Part shown: positions 43,806-53,052 of the stretch, one piece after another
Numbering within the stretch: the stretch's first letter is position 1
Layout: every line of letters starts with the position of its first letter
Assembly (NCBI GenBank): GCA_965220825.1
Contig: OZ244839.1
Location: 1,054,001-1,118,000 of the forward strand
Origin: G965220825 sp965220825
Lineage (GTDB): Bacteria; Pseudomonadota; Alphaproteobacteria; UBA828
Direction of reading: 5' to 3'
DNA: 64,000 nt
Position numbers and translations under genes: made by a program
The notes under the pieces: model-generated
What the model was told of the DNA's origin: nothing
The model's input: the letters and a program-made list of their open reading frames with translations, nothing else
Database searches by the model: none

Positions 43806-43850
43806 TGACTGTTGTCAACGGCGATTTCCATTAGTCCTTGACAACTGTCA
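43806..43850. promoter_or_regulatory. inverted-repeat operator between divergent transcripts
   Basis: TGACTGTTGTCAA (43806-43818) and TTGACAACTGTCA (43838-43850) are inverted copies with one mismatch in 13, centred 32 bases apart in the 114-base gap between the AraM-type gene and the SorC-type regulator. Each arm is itself near-palindromic around TTG-N-CAA and contains a TTGACA that could serve as the -35 element of the transcript leaving that side. The layout suits a SorC-family regulator that controls both directions. Confidence 0.72.
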
Positions 43851-43871
43851 GCGCTGGCGGACTGTTCGCCC

Positions 43872-44873
43872 ATGACACAGACGAGTTCACCGGCGATGCC
43901 ACGTGCCGCGAGCCCGCCGACGGAGTTCGGCGGCGATGCGCTTATCTGGGCGGCGTGGATGTATTACGTCGATGCGCTCACCCAGAACCAGATCGCACAG
44001 GCGCTGGGCGTCTCGCGCGCCTCCGTCGCCAACTATCTCGCTGAGGCGCGCCGCCGGGGCCTGGTAAAGATCAACCTCGATCCGGGGATCCTTGCTGCCG
44101 TGGGCCGGAGCAGAGAGTTGGCTGACCGATTCGGGCTCGACGGGGCGTTCGTTGCGCCCGACGTGGACGCATCGCGAGCCACGGAGGACGAAGTCGCGCT
44201 GCGCCGCCGGCTCGGTGCAGCAGCGGCGCAGGTGCTCGCGCCGCACATGCGGCCCAACGGGACGATCGGAATGGCCTGGGGACGGACCATGCTCGAGCTC
44301 GCCCGTGCGACGCCGGAGCGATCACTGCCCGGCATGCAGGTCGTGCAGGTATCCGGAAGCTCTCTGGGGGATGCGGACTCTTCACCCGAGGCCTGCACGG
44401 CGCTCATCGCCGGCCGACTCGGCGCCCGCTGCCGAAACCTCTACGCACCGGCCGTCGTGACGAGCCGGGACGTCCGCGACGCTCTGTTGGCGGAACCCAC
44501 CCTGCAACGGCACTTCGAGCGTCTGCGCGCCTGCGACCTCCTGGTCTTCGGCGTCGGCGAGCTCACGCGCGACGTGACCTGGTCCGACGCCGAGATGCTG
44601 CCCGGCTCGGTCGTCGACGCGTATATGGAGCGCGGCGCCGTCGCCATCCTGATCGCGCGCTTCCTCGCCGCCGACGGACGCGAGGTGGCGGGTCCGATCA
44701 GCGAGCGGCATATCGGCATGGCGCTCGAGGATCTCCTGGCGACGCCCGTGCGCTTCTGCGTCGCGGGCGGAGCCGCCAAGTTCGACGCGATCCGGGCGAC
44801 GCTGGCCGGTGGATACGCCACGCATCTGGTGACCGATGCCGCAATGGCCCGGCGCTTGCTGGAGGAGGCCTGA
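43872..44873 (+). CDS. SorC/DeoR-type sugar-binding transcriptional regulator
   Basis: A 333-residue protein. An N-terminal helix-turn-helix (LTQNQIAQALGVSRASVANYLAEARRRGLV, residues about 37-66) is followed by a SorC sugar-phosphate-binding domain (PF04198 type), with GMAWGRTMLELA and GAAKFDAIRATLAGGYATHLVTD as landmarks. Relatives (SorC, EryD, LsrR) are released by phosphorylated sugars. It overlaps the kinase gene by one base and lies next to the inverted repeat, so it is the likely regulator of the locus. Repressor or activator cannot be told. Confidence 0.9.
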   Translation: MTQTSSPAMPRAASPPTEFGGDALIWAAWMYYVDALTQNQIAQALGVSRASVANYLAEARRRGLVKINLDPGILAAVGRSRELADRFGLDGAFVAPDVDASRATEDEVALRRRLGAAAAQVLAPHMRPNGTIGMAWGRTMLELARATPERSLPGMQVVQVSGSSLGDADSSPEACTALIAGRLGARCRNLYAPAVVTSRDVRDALLAEPTLQRHFERLRACDLLVFGVGELTRDVTWSDAEMLPGSVVDAYMERGAVAILIARFLAADGREVAGPISERHIGMALEDLLATPVRFCVAGGAAKFDAIRATLAGGYATHLVTDAAMARRLLEEA

Positions 44874-46354
44874 TGAGCGAAGGCGGCGATCTGGTCATCG
44901 GTCTCGACAGCTCCACCCAATCGACCAAGGCCATCGCGTGGACGCGCGAAGGCGAAGCCGTGGCCGAGGGGCGGGCGCCGATCCCCATGTCGACGCCACG
45001 CGCCGGCTGGGTGGAGCAGGATGTCGAAGACTGGTGGTCCGCCGCCTGCGCCGTCCTGAAGGAGATCGCAGAAGCAATCGACCCGGCCCGCATCGCAGGC
45101 CTTGCGGTCTCCAACCAACGAGAGACCATCGCACTGGTCGATTCCGCTTTGCGCGCGACACGGCCGGCGATGGTCTGGCTCGATGAGCGCGCGCGGGACG
45201 AAGTGAAGCCGCTGACCGATGAGGTCGGCGGCGACCGCTTGCACGCACTCACCGGCAAACCGCCCGATCTCACGCCGGCCGTCTACCGGCTGAGCTGGCT
45301 CCGCCGTCACGCGCCCGCCGAACTCGATGCGGCCGCGAAGGTTCTCGATGTCCACGGCTTCCTCTCGGGCCGGCTCACCGGCCGGGCGGTCGCAAGCTGG
45401 ACCAGTGCCGACCCTTCCGGCGCCTTCGACATCGAAGCAAGGGTCTGGTCCGTGCCGATCCTGTCGCATCTGGGGCTGGACGCCGGGCGGTTCGCCGCTC
45501 TGGAGCCGCCCGGTGCTGCGGTCGGCCGCGTGAGCGACGAGGTCGCGTCGGAGACCGGGCTCGCCGCCGGCACGCCCGTCTACGCGGCGGGCGGCGACGG
45601 GCAATGCGCGGGTCTCGGCGTCAATGCGGTGCGCGAGGGCTGTGTCTACCTCAATCTGGGCACCGCAATCATTACCGGTACCTGGTCGGCGACGCCGCGC
45701 ATCTGCCGATCCTGGCGAACCATGACCTCTCCCAACGGCGAGGGCTACTTTCTGGAGGGCGTGCAACGCGCCGGCGCCTTTTTCACGAACTGGTTCATCG
45801 ATGCCTTCGCCGGAGGCCGCGACGACCCGAGCGTCTTTGCCCGACTGGAGGAGCAGGCCGCGTCGCTGCCCATCGGGTCCGACGGTGTGCTGGTCTGTCC
45901 CTATCTTTCGGGATGTATGGACCCCCACTGGGACGCCGACGCACGCGCCGCCTTCCTTGGACTGGCGCCGCATCACGGATTGGCGCATCTCTATCGGGCC
46001 AGCCTGGAGGCGCTCACGCTCGAATCCGCGCGATGCATCGCCGCGATGGCGGCCCAGGGCCTGTCGCCCAAGCGCATTCTCGCCGTCGGCGGCGGTGCGA
46101 ACAGCGATCTCTGGTCGCAAATGTTCGCCGACGCCACCGGCCTGCCGCTGACGAAGAGCGAAAGCCTCGAAGCCTCGTCGCTCGGTGCGGCCATGTCCGC
46201 CGCGGTCGGTGCCGGGTGGTTCCCGAGTTTCGCCGAAGCGGCGTCCGCGATGTCGAGAGACGGTGAAACCCGGTCGCCGGACCGCACTGCCCGCGCGGCA
46301 TGGACCGCTCTCCTCGAACGGCAGGCAAAGGCCTATCGCGGTGTCGACGCCTAG
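44873..46354 (+). CDS. FGGY-family carbohydrate/polyol kinase
   Basis: A 493-residue kinase. GLDSSTQSTKAIAW is the N-terminal phosphate-binding loop, QRETIALVD and AMVWLDERA the substrate-side strands, and GGGANSDLWSQMFADATGLPL the C-terminal ATP motif of the FGGY family (xylulose, ribulose, erythritol and glycerol kinases). The catalytic Asp is probably in AAGGDGQCAGLG. It starts at the ATG overlapping the regulator stop (TGATG). It should phosphorylate the imported compound and so also make the regulator ligand. Confidence 0.9.
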   Translation: MSEGGDLVIGLDSSTQSTKAIAWTREGEAVAEGRAPIPMSTPRAGWVEQDVEDWWSAACAVLKEIAEAIDPARIAGLAVSNQRETIALVDSALRATRPAMVWLDERARDEVKPLTDEVGGDRLHALTGKPPDLTPAVYRLSWLRRHAPAELDAAAKVLDVHGFLSGRLTGRAVASWTSADPSGAFDIEARVWSVPILSHLGLDAGRFAALEPPGAAVGRVSDEVASETGLAAGTPVYAAGGDGQCAGLGVNAVREGCVYLNLGTAIITGTWSATPRICRSWRTMTSPNGEGYFLEGVQRAGAFFTNWFIDAFAGGRDDPSVFARLEEQAASLPIGSDGVLVCPYLSGCMDPHWDADARAAFLGLAPHHGLAHLYRASLEALTLESARCIAAMAAQGLSPKRILAVGGGANSDLWSQMFADATGLPLTKSESLEASSLGAAMSAAVGAGWFPSFAEAASAMSRDGETRSPDRTARAAWTALLERQAKAYRGVDA

Positions 46355-46510
46355 AGCTTGTCTTCCATTTCGCGGAGAGGCGGGAGGTTCGCGACCGCGA
46401 GACCCGAGGCGTGGTCCGTCGATCGGCTTCCTAGAAGCGGGCCGTTTTCCGCGCCTTGCGACACCGCGCAGAATCCACGTTACCCACGACAGTGAAACGA
46501 CCCGCTCACG

Positions 46511-46539
46511 TTGAGACGCACGTGCGCGGCTGATAGGAT
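46511..46539 (+). promoter_or_regulatory. sigma-70-type promoter of the Do-type protease gene
   Basis: TTGAGA (46511-46516) and TAGGAT (46534-46539) are spaced 17 bases apart. The start would lie near 46546, leaving a leader of about 54 bases. The rest of the 245-base gap after the kinase gene shows no gene. No sigma-E-like GGAAC-type element was seen, so expression may be constitutive. Confidence 0.68.
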
Positions 46540-46599
46540 TCCGCCGCCGTGGAGTTGCGTCCCCCACACCTCCGGCGTGCGCCTACCCGGGAGAGAGTC

Positions 46600-47958
46600 A
46601 TGCGCATCCCAGTTGCGATCCTGGTCGCCGTGTTTGCGGTGCTGACGGCGGTAAGCGCCGCGCAGGGGCACGTCCCCGCCGGCGAGATGCCTTCGCTTGC
46701 GCCGCTCGTGAAGGAAAGCGCGCCGGCGGTCGTCAATATCGCGACCAAGGGCACGTCCGCGCAGACACCGCTCCGTCCCTTCTTCGATGACCCGTTCTTT
46801 CGGCGTTTCTTCGGCAACCCGCCCCGTCGCAGGCCCATGCCCAGCCGCTCCGTGGGCTCCGGGGTGATCGTGGACGCCGAAGAGGGCTATCTGCTGACCA
46901 ACCACCATGTGATCGCACAGGCGGACGAGATCGTCGTAACTCTGAGCGACCGCCGGCAACTGGCGGCCGAACTGGTGGGTGCGGACCCGGATACGGACGT
47001 CGCCCTGCTCAAGGTCGAGCCCGGATCGCTCACGGCGCTCCCTTTCGCCGATTCGGACGCGGTTGAGGTCGGCGACTATGTGGTGGCCATCGGCAATCCG
47101 TTCGGGCTCGGCCAGACCGTAACCGCCGGCATCGTGAGCGCCGTGGGGCGCTCGAACCTCGGCATCGAATCCTACGAAAACTTCATCCAGACCGACGCCT
47201 CCATCAATCCCGGCAATTCGGGCGGCGCGCTGATCGACCTCTCGGGCAGATTGGTGGGGATCAATACGGCGATCATCGCGCCCGGTGGCGGCAATATCGG
47301 CATCGGGTTCGCCATCCCGATCAACATGGCGAGCCGGATCATGGACCAGCTCCTGGCCCACGGGAAAATCGACCGCGGTCGGATCGGCGTCCAGATTCAG
47401 GACCTGACGGCGGAACTCGCCGATGCATTGGATGTCGCCGAACGGCGCGGGGCGGTGGTCACCCGGGTCATGCCCGATACGCCGGCCGAGGAGGCGGGGC
47501 TGCTTGAAGGCGACGTCATCGTGCAGATGAACGGCGAAGCCGTGACCGGCTCCGGCGATCTGCGCAACAAGGTGGGCATGCTGCGCGTGGGCGACGCGGT
47601 GGCGCTCGCCATCGTGCGCGACGGACAGACCATCCAAGTCGACCTCGCGGTCGGCGCGATCCGGGATGCGACGCTCGATCCGGGGAACGAAATCCCACGG
47701 CTTGCCGGCGCGGTGTTCGGCCCGCTCACCACCGATTCACCGCTTTACGGCAAGGTCAAGGGCGTGCTCGTCACCGAAGTCGAAGAGGGTAGCGCGGCCT
47801 GGAACGCGGGTCTCCGGGCGGGCGACGTGATCGTCTCCGTCAATCGGCAGGCGGTAAGCGAGCCCGGCGATATCCTTGCGCTCGCCGCCGATGAGGACCG
47901 GCCGCTCCTGCTCAATGTGCGGCGCGGCGAGGGCGCGCTCTTTATCCTGGTCCGGTAG
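46600..47958 (+). CDS. periplasmic Do-type serine protease (DegP/DegQ/MucD family)
   Basis: A 452-residue HtrA protease. The Sec signal is MRIPVAILVAVFAVLTAVSAAQG. The triad is His103 (TNHHV), Asp133 (DTDVALLK) and Ser207 (NPGNSGGA). Two PDZ domains follow, with GRIGVQIQDL near residue 262 and GVLVTEVEEGSAAWNAGLRAGDVI near 388. It degrades or refolds damaged envelope proteins. The ATG at 46600 has GGGAGAGA upstream; the longer reading from 46549 would place extra residues before the signal peptide. Confidence 0.95.
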   Translation: MRIPVAILVAVFAVLTAVSAAQGHVPAGEMPSLAPLVKESAPAVVNIATKGTSAQTPLRPFFDDPFFRRFFGNPPRRRPMPSRSVGSGVIVDAEEGYLLTNHHVIAQADEIVVTLSDRRQLAAELVGADPDTDVALLKVEPGSLTALPFADSDAVEVGDYVVAIGNPFGLGQTVTAGIVSAVGRSNLGIESYENFIQTDASINPGNSGGALIDLSGRLVGINTAIIAPGGGNIGIGFAIPINMASRIMDQLLAHGKIDRGRIGVQIQDLTAELADALDVAERRGAVVTRVMPDTPAEEAGLLEGDVIVQMNGEAVTGSGDLRNKVGMLRVGDAVALAIVRDGQTIQVDLAVGAIRDATLDPGNEIPRLAGAVFGPLTTDSPLYGKVKGVLVTEVEEGSAAWNAGLRAGDVIVSVNRQAVSEPGDILALAADEDRPLLLNVRRGEGALFILVR

Positions 47959-48060
47959 GGCGTCCGGCGTTCGCCCGCCGGGCGCGCCCTCCGCCCCTTT
48001 CCGTCTCGCGCCGATGCGCGATAAAACCAGAGCCGCCGACGCGGCATCGGAGAGAACACC

Positions 48061-48987
48061 ATGAGCAAAGTCATCATCACCTGTGCGGTTACGGGCTCCA
48101 TCCATACGCCCACCATGTCGCCCCACCTTCCGCTTACGCCGGACGAGGTCGCCCGGGACAGCGTGGCGGCAGCGGAAGCGGGGGCGTCGATCCTCCATCT
48201 GCACGCCCGCAACCCCGAGGACGGAAGCCCGACGCCGGACCCGAACGTCTTCATGCAGTTTCTGCCCCGTATCAAGCAGCAGACCGATGCCGTGATCAAC
48301 ATCACCACCGGCGGCGGCCTCGGCATGTCGCTCGACGAACGCCTCGCCGCACCGCGTCGCGCGAGCCCCGAAATGACTTCGCTCAACATGGGCTCCATGA
48401 ATTTCGGTATCTACCCCATGCTCGAGCGCTATCCGAGCTTCAAATATGAATGGGAAAAGAAGCATCTGGAGGGCAGTCGAGACTTCATATTTCGAAATAC
48501 ATTCAAAGATATAGAGCGAATTATGAAAGACCTTGGCGAAGGCCATGGCGTGAAGTTCGAATTCGAATGCTACGATGTGGGCCACCTCTACAACCTTGCC
48601 CATTTCGTGGACCGCGGCCTGGTCAAGCCACCGCTCTTCGTGCAGACGATCTTCGGCATATTGGGCGGCATTGGAGCGGACCACGAGAACCTGATGCATA
48701 TGCGCCGGATCGCGAACAAGCTGTTCGGCGACAGCTATCGCTGGTCGATCCTCGCCGCGGGCAAATATCAGATGAGCTTCGTCACCATGGGCGCCATGAT
48801 GGGCGGCAACATCCGGGTGGGCCTCGAAGACAGCCTCTATGTGGGCAAGGGCGAACTCGCAAAATCCAATGCCGATCAGGTCGCCAAAGTGCGGCGCATC
48901 ATCGAGGATCTCTCCCTCGAGGTCGCGACGCCGGCGGAAGCCCGCGAGATGCTCGGCCTTAAGGGCGGCGACCAGGTCGCATTCTGA
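48061..48987 (+). CDS. beta-keto acid cleavage enzyme (BKACE, DUF849)
   Basis: A 308-residue TIM-barrel enzyme. ITCAVTGSIHTPTMSPHLPLTPDEVA, the zinc-binding HLHARNPEDG pair of histidines, and GNIRVGLEDSLYV near the C-terminus are the family motifs. BKACEs condense a beta-keto acid with acetyl-CoA to give a CoA ester and acetoacetate (the founding Kce acts in lysine fermentation). The acid-binding residues that set specificity cannot be read reliably here. The ATG has GGAGAGA nine bases upstream. It leads the plus-strand set ending at 54053. Confidence 0.92.
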   Translation: MSKVIITCAVTGSIHTPTMSPHLPLTPDEVARDSVAAAEAGASILHLHARNPEDGSPTPDPNVFMQFLPRIKQQTDAVINITTGGGLGMSLDERLAAPRRASPEMTSLNMGSMNFGIYPMLERYPSFKYEWEKKHLEGSRDFIFRNTFKDIERIMKDLGEGHGVKFEFECYDVGHLYNLAHFVDRGLVKPPLFVQTIFGILGGIGADHENLMHMRRIANKLFGDSYRWSILAAGKYQMSFVTMGAMMGGNIRVGLEDSLYVGKGELAKSNADQVAKVRRIIEDLSLEVATPAEAREMLGLKGGDQVAF

Positions 48988-49002
48988 GGGGCCGGACACC
49001 CC

Positions 49003-49074
49003 ATGCCGCAACTTGATTTCGGCAGCGTGGACGGCAAGACGGACGGGGTCTCCCCGTTGAATCCGGGCAGATGA
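49003..49074 (+). CDS. possible 23-residue ORF overlapping the HyuA start
   Basis: ATG at 49003 opens 23 codons (begins MPQLDFGSVDG) and its TGA overlaps the hydantoinase A start codon by 4 nt (ATGA). Its Shine-Dalgarno, GAGGGG, is rather distant at about 11 bases. It could be a leader for translational coupling or a remnant; no family is recognised. Confidence 0.25.
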   Translation: MPQLDFGSVDGKTDGVSPLNPGR

Positions 49075-51185
49075 GCACCGCGACCGCCACACGCTATGTC
49101 GTCGCGACCGATGTGGGCGGCACCTGTACCGACACGGTCGTCTTCGCCGCGGGCGAGCCGGTACGGCTCGGCAAGGCGCTTTCCACCCCGCCTGGCTTCG
49201 CCGACGGCGTGCTCGCTTCGATCCGCAGTGCGGCCGACGACATGGGATTGGGAGTCGACGCGCTCCTCGCCCGCACGTCGCTCTTCGTCCACGGCTCCAC
49301 GGTGGTCGACAACACGCTTCTTACGCGGGACGGCGCCCGGACCGGCCTCGTGACCACGGAAGGGTTCGAGGACACGCTGCTTATCACCCGGGGCGCCTAC
49401 GGCCGCTGGGCGGGCCTCACGGAAGACAATATCAAGCACCCGGTCGCCACCGATCGCGCGAAACCGCTCGTGCCCGCGGCCCAAATCCGGGGCGTGCCGG
49501 AGCGGGTGGATTACAAGGGCGCCGTTCTGCGCCCTTTGGACGAAGAGGCGGCGCGCAGGGCCATCCGGACGCTGGTGGAGCGCGAGAGGGTGGACGCGCT
49601 CGCCATATGCTTCCTCTGGTCGTTCTACAACGCGGCCCACGAGGAGCGGGTACGCGCACTGATCGAGGAGATCGCGCCCGAGGTTTATGTCACGCTCTCC
49701 AGCGAAATTGCGCCGGTGCCGGGCGAATATGAGCGCACCTCCACCACGGTGATCAACGCCTATGCGGGGCGCACCGCGCGGGACTACATCACCCGCCTCC
49801 AGGCGCTACTCCGCGCCGAGGGCTACGACGGACCGCTTCTCGTAATGCAGGGCTATGGCGGCCTGCTTCCTGCCGAGGAAGCGGCGGACCGCGCCGTCGG
49901 CATGATCGAGTCGGGGCCCGCCGCCGGCGTCATCGGCAGCCGGCGCCTGGGGCGGCTCATGGGCCAGGAGGACATCATCGCCTGCGATATGGGCGGGACG
50001 ACCTTCAAAGTCGGGGTCATCCAGGGCGGCGCGCTGGATTACGCCCGCGAGCCCATGGTGGACCGGTACCACTATGTCGCCCCCAAGATCGAGATCGTTT
50101 CCATCGGCGCCGGCGGCGGCAGCATCGTGGCGCTGGACCCGACCACGCGGGTGCCGCAGGTGGGCCCCATGAGCGCCGGTGCGAAACCCGGGCCGGTCTG
50201 CTACGGCCTCGGCGGCGCGGAGCCCACCCTTACCGACGTGATGCTGCTGGTGGGCTATATGGACCCGGCGACCTTTCTGGGCGGCAGCATGACGCTCGAC
50301 GCCGCCCGGGCGCGCGAGGTCTTCCGCAAGCGCATCGCCGCCCCCCTCGGCATGAGCGTGGAGGATGCCGCCATCGGCATCTATCGGATCGCGGCGGCTC
50401 AGATCGGCGACCTGATCCACGAGATCACGGTGGAGCGTGGCCTGGACCCCCGGGACTTCACGCTTCACGCCTTCGGTGGAAGCTGCGGCCTGCTGTGCGG
50501 CGTGTTCGGCGCCGAACTCGGCGTCAAGCGCATCGTGATCCCCAACACCGCATCGGTAAACGCCGCCTTCGGCCTGGTATCCGCCGATATCGTCCACGAG
50601 TACAGCGTCACCCAGACACTGCCGGCACCGGCACCGGCCGCGTCCATCAACGCCATCTACGCCCCCATGGTGGAGCGCGCCCGGGCGCAGCTGGCCGCGG
50701 AAGGCTTCACGGAGGAGACGAGCAGTCTCGACTGGGCGATCGACCTTCGCTATGGCCGCCAGGTGCACGAGGTAACGACGCCTGTCGCGGGCCGCACGCC
50801 CATGGCCGACGACGATGTCGGGCGGCTGATGGCGGATTTCGAAGCGCTTTATGAGCGCAAGTTCGGCAAGGGCTCCGCCTATCGCGCCGCCGGTATCGAG
50901 ATGACGATGTTCCGCCTCACCGCTCGCGGGCGCATGGAGCGGCCCGAGCCCGAATCGGCGGCACTGGGCGATGCTGACCCGGGCCGCGCCCATATCGGAC
51001 GGCGAGAGATCTATGTGGAGGCCGACGGCGGGCTCGCGCCTGCGGATATCTATGATTTCGGCAGGCTCGTACCGGGCAACGCGGTGCCGGGGCCGGCGGT
51101 TGTCCACACGCCGATCACCACCATCGTCCTCCAGCGCGGCCAGACCGGCCGCGTGGACGAATATCGTAATATCGTCATCACCTGA
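49071..51185 (+). CDS. hydantoinase/oxoprolinase A-type ATPase subunit
   Basis: A 704-residue protein of the HyuA/acetone-carboxylase-beta family with an actin-like ATP-binding fold. ATDVGGTCTDTVVF is the phosphate-1 motif, FVHGSTVVDNTLL and ARTGLVTTEGFEDTLLI follow, and IACDMGGTTFKVGVI is the second phosphate loop. The family activates a carbonyl or amide oxygen with ATP before hydrolysis (5-oxoproline, N-methylhydantoin) or carboxylation (acetone, acetophenone). It pairs with the B-type subunit 38 bases downstream. Confidence 0.93.
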   Translation: MSTATATRYVVATDVGGTCTDTVVFAAGEPVRLGKALSTPPGFADGVLASIRSAADDMGLGVDALLARTSLFVHGSTVVDNTLLTRDGARTGLVTTEGFEDTLLITRGAYGRWAGLTEDNIKHPVATDRAKPLVPAAQIRGVPERVDYKGAVLRPLDEEAARRAIRTLVERERVDALAICFLWSFYNAAHEERVRALIEEIAPEVYVTLSSEIAPVPGEYERTSTTVINAYAGRTARDYITRLQALLRAEGYDGPLLVMQGYGGLLPAEEAADRAVGMIESGPAAGVIGSRRLGRLMGQEDIIACDMGGTTFKVGVIQGGALDYAREPMVDRYHYVAPKIEIVSIGAGGGSIVALDPTTRVPQVGPMSAGAKPGPVCYGLGGAEPTLTDVMLLVGYMDPATFLGGSMTLDAARAREVFRKRIAAPLGMSVEDAAIGIYRIAAAQIGDLIHEITVERGLDPRDFTLHAFGGSCGLLCGVFGAELGVKRIVIPNTASVNAAFGLVSADIVHEYSVTQTLPAPAPAASINAIYAPMVERARAQLAAEGFTEETSSLDWAIDLRYGRQVHEVTTPVAGRTPMADDDVGRLMADFEALYERKFGKGSAYRAAGIEMTMFRLTARGRMERPEPESAALGDADPGRAHIGRREIYVEADGGLAPADIYDFGRLVPGNAVPGPAVVHTPITTIVLQRGQTGRVDEYRNIVIT

Positions 51186-51223
51186 AGCCCCACGACCCCG
51201 CTCCCGCTCACGCGAGACCCGCC

Positions 51224-53047
51224 ATGGACCCCGTCACATTCTCGATCATCCGCCACCGCCTGTTCCGCGTCATCGACGAGGCGGTGATCACCTTGAAGCA
51301 CGTTTCCGGAAGCGCCATCACCAACGAAGGCCACGACCTGATGGTGTCGCTCTACCGGGCGGACGGCTCGCTGCTCATGGGCGGTGTGGGCTTCCTCCAC
51401 CACCTGACCAGCGCCGCCGAGGCCTGCAAAGCCGTGATCCGTCGCTTCGAGGGCGATATCGGCGAGGGCGACGTGTTTCTCACCAACTGCCCCTACACGG
51501 CGGCGCTCCACACGTCGGACATCTATCTGATCGCCCCCATTCACTACGAGGGGACGCTGGTAGCGTGGAGCGCCTGCTTCGTCCATGTCTACGATATCGG
51601 CGCCATGGTGCCCGGCGGTTTCAGCCCCGATTCAACGGATATTTTCACCGAAGGTTTCAGCTCCCCCGGCATAAAGCTGGTGGAAGGCGGGCAGATGCGC
51701 CGCGACGTCATGGATACGCTGCTCAACATGGTGCGGGCGCCGGAGATGGTGGCGCTCGACCTTTCTTCCATGATCGCGGCGAACAATGTGGCTCGCCGGC
51801 GGATGATCGCACTGATCGACAAATATGGTCCCGAACCAGTGGACCAGGCTTGTGCCGCCCTGGTCGACCAGTCGGAAACCCTCTTCCGCGAAAGGCTTCG
51901 CGCGCTTCCCGACGGGCGCTGGGAGGCACGGCAATATTTCGACATCGACGGCGAGACCTACCGCGTGCTTCTCGCCATGACCAAGGAGGCGGATTCGCTT
52001 ACCTTCGACTTCAGCGGCTCCAGCCCCCAGGCACGGCACGGCATCAACTGCACCTATTGGGCCTCGTGGGGCGGGTTCTTTGCACCGCTCTTCCCGCTGC
52101 TCTGCCACGACATCACCTGGAACGACGGAATTCTGAAGCCGATCAGCATGATCGCCCCGGAAGGCACGGTGGTGAACTGCACCCGCCCCGCGCCGGTCTC
52201 GCTCGCGACGGTGGGTGCGATCCAATCGGTCAACAACGCGGCGTGCACATGTATTTCGAAGATGCTGTCGGCAAGCGAGGACTATGCGAAGGAGGCGACG
52301 GCCGTGTGGCATGGCAGCCACTTCGCCATATTCATGTTCGGCCGCAACCAACGCAATCAGGAGGCCATCGGCATCCTTACCGAGACCTTCGGCGGCGCCG
52401 GCGGCGCGCGAACCTTCGCCGACGGGATCGATGTGGGCGGCGAGATCCCCAACCCTATCGGACGCATGGCGAATGTGGAGACCACCGAGGCCACCTTCCC
52501 GGTGCGCTACCAGTTCCGCCGCGCGACGTGCGATACGGGCGGGCCGGGCCGCTGGCGGGGCGGCAACGGTATCGAATTCGCGCTGACGCCCCACGACGCG
52601 CCGGACGGCGGCATAGACTATGTGGTCTCGGGCAAGGGCACCGAGTTTTCCATGAGCGAGGGGCTCGCCGGCGGCTATCCGGGCGCGCCCTGCGCCTATC
52701 GCTGGATCGACAACAACACGGCGCGGGAGGGCGGCGCCAATGTGAACCCCTACCCCTCGTCCCTCGACGAAATGACCGGCGAAGCGAAGACCATATCCTG
52801 GGGCGTGTTTCCGCTGCGCGGAGAGGATGTGCTCTATGTCCGCTCCGACGGGGGCGGCGGCCTCGGCGATCCGCTGGAGCGCCCGCCCGAGCTCGTGGCC
52901 GAGGACATTGCCGCCGGCGCGGTCTCCCGGGGTGCAGCGGAGGAGATCTACGGCGTGGTACTGGAGGGCGATGCCGTGGACGCGGATGCGACGGCCGCGC
53001 GGCGCGGCATGCTGCGTACCGCCCGCCTCGGCGCGGCGGCGGAGTAA
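51224..53047 (+). CDS. hydantoinase/oxoprolinase B-type subunit
   Basis: A 607-residue HyuB/acetone-carboxylase-alpha family protein. MDPVTFSIIRHRLFRVIDEA, the DVFLTNCPYTAALHTSDIYL segment and SDGGGGLGDPLERPPELVAEDI at the C-terminus are characteristic. Its length is that of hydantoinase B rather than the roughly 770-residue acetone carboxylase alpha. Cysteine content is normal and no truncation is seen. It acts with the A-type subunit. Confidence 0.93.
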   Translation: MDPVTFSIIRHRLFRVIDEAVITLKHVSGSAITNEGHDLMVSLYRADGSLLMGGVGFLHHLTSAAEACKAVIRRFEGDIGEGDVFLTNCPYTAALHTSDIYLIAPIHYEGTLVAWSACFVHVYDIGAMVPGGFSPDSTDIFTEGFSSPGIKLVEGGQMRRDVMDTLLNMVRAPEMVALDLSSMIAANNVARRRMIALIDKYGPEPVDQACAALVDQSETLFRERLRALPDGRWEARQYFDIDGETYRVLLAMTKEADSLTFDFSGSSPQARHGINCTYWASWGGFFAPLFPLLCHDITWNDGILKPISMIAPEGTVVNCTRPAPVSLATVGAIQSVNNAACTCISKMLSASEDYAKEATAVWHGSHFAIFMFGRNQRNQEAIGILTETFGGAGGARTFADGIDVGGEIPNPIGRMANVETTEATFPVRYQFRRATCDTGGPGRWRGGNGIEFALTPHDAPDGGIDYVVSGKGTEFSMSEGLAGGYPGAPCAYRWIDNNTAREGGANVNPYPSSLDEMTGEAKTISWGVFPLRGEDVLYVRSDGGGGLGDPLERPPELVAEDIAAGAVSRGAAEEIYGVVLEGDAVDADATAARRGMLRTARLGAAAE

Positions 53048-53052
53048 GCCGC

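Noticed and set aside
47959..48060. Promoter for BKACE (TTTCCG with ATAAAA)
   Set aside because: Both boxes match the consensus poorly; they are not enough to claim a site.
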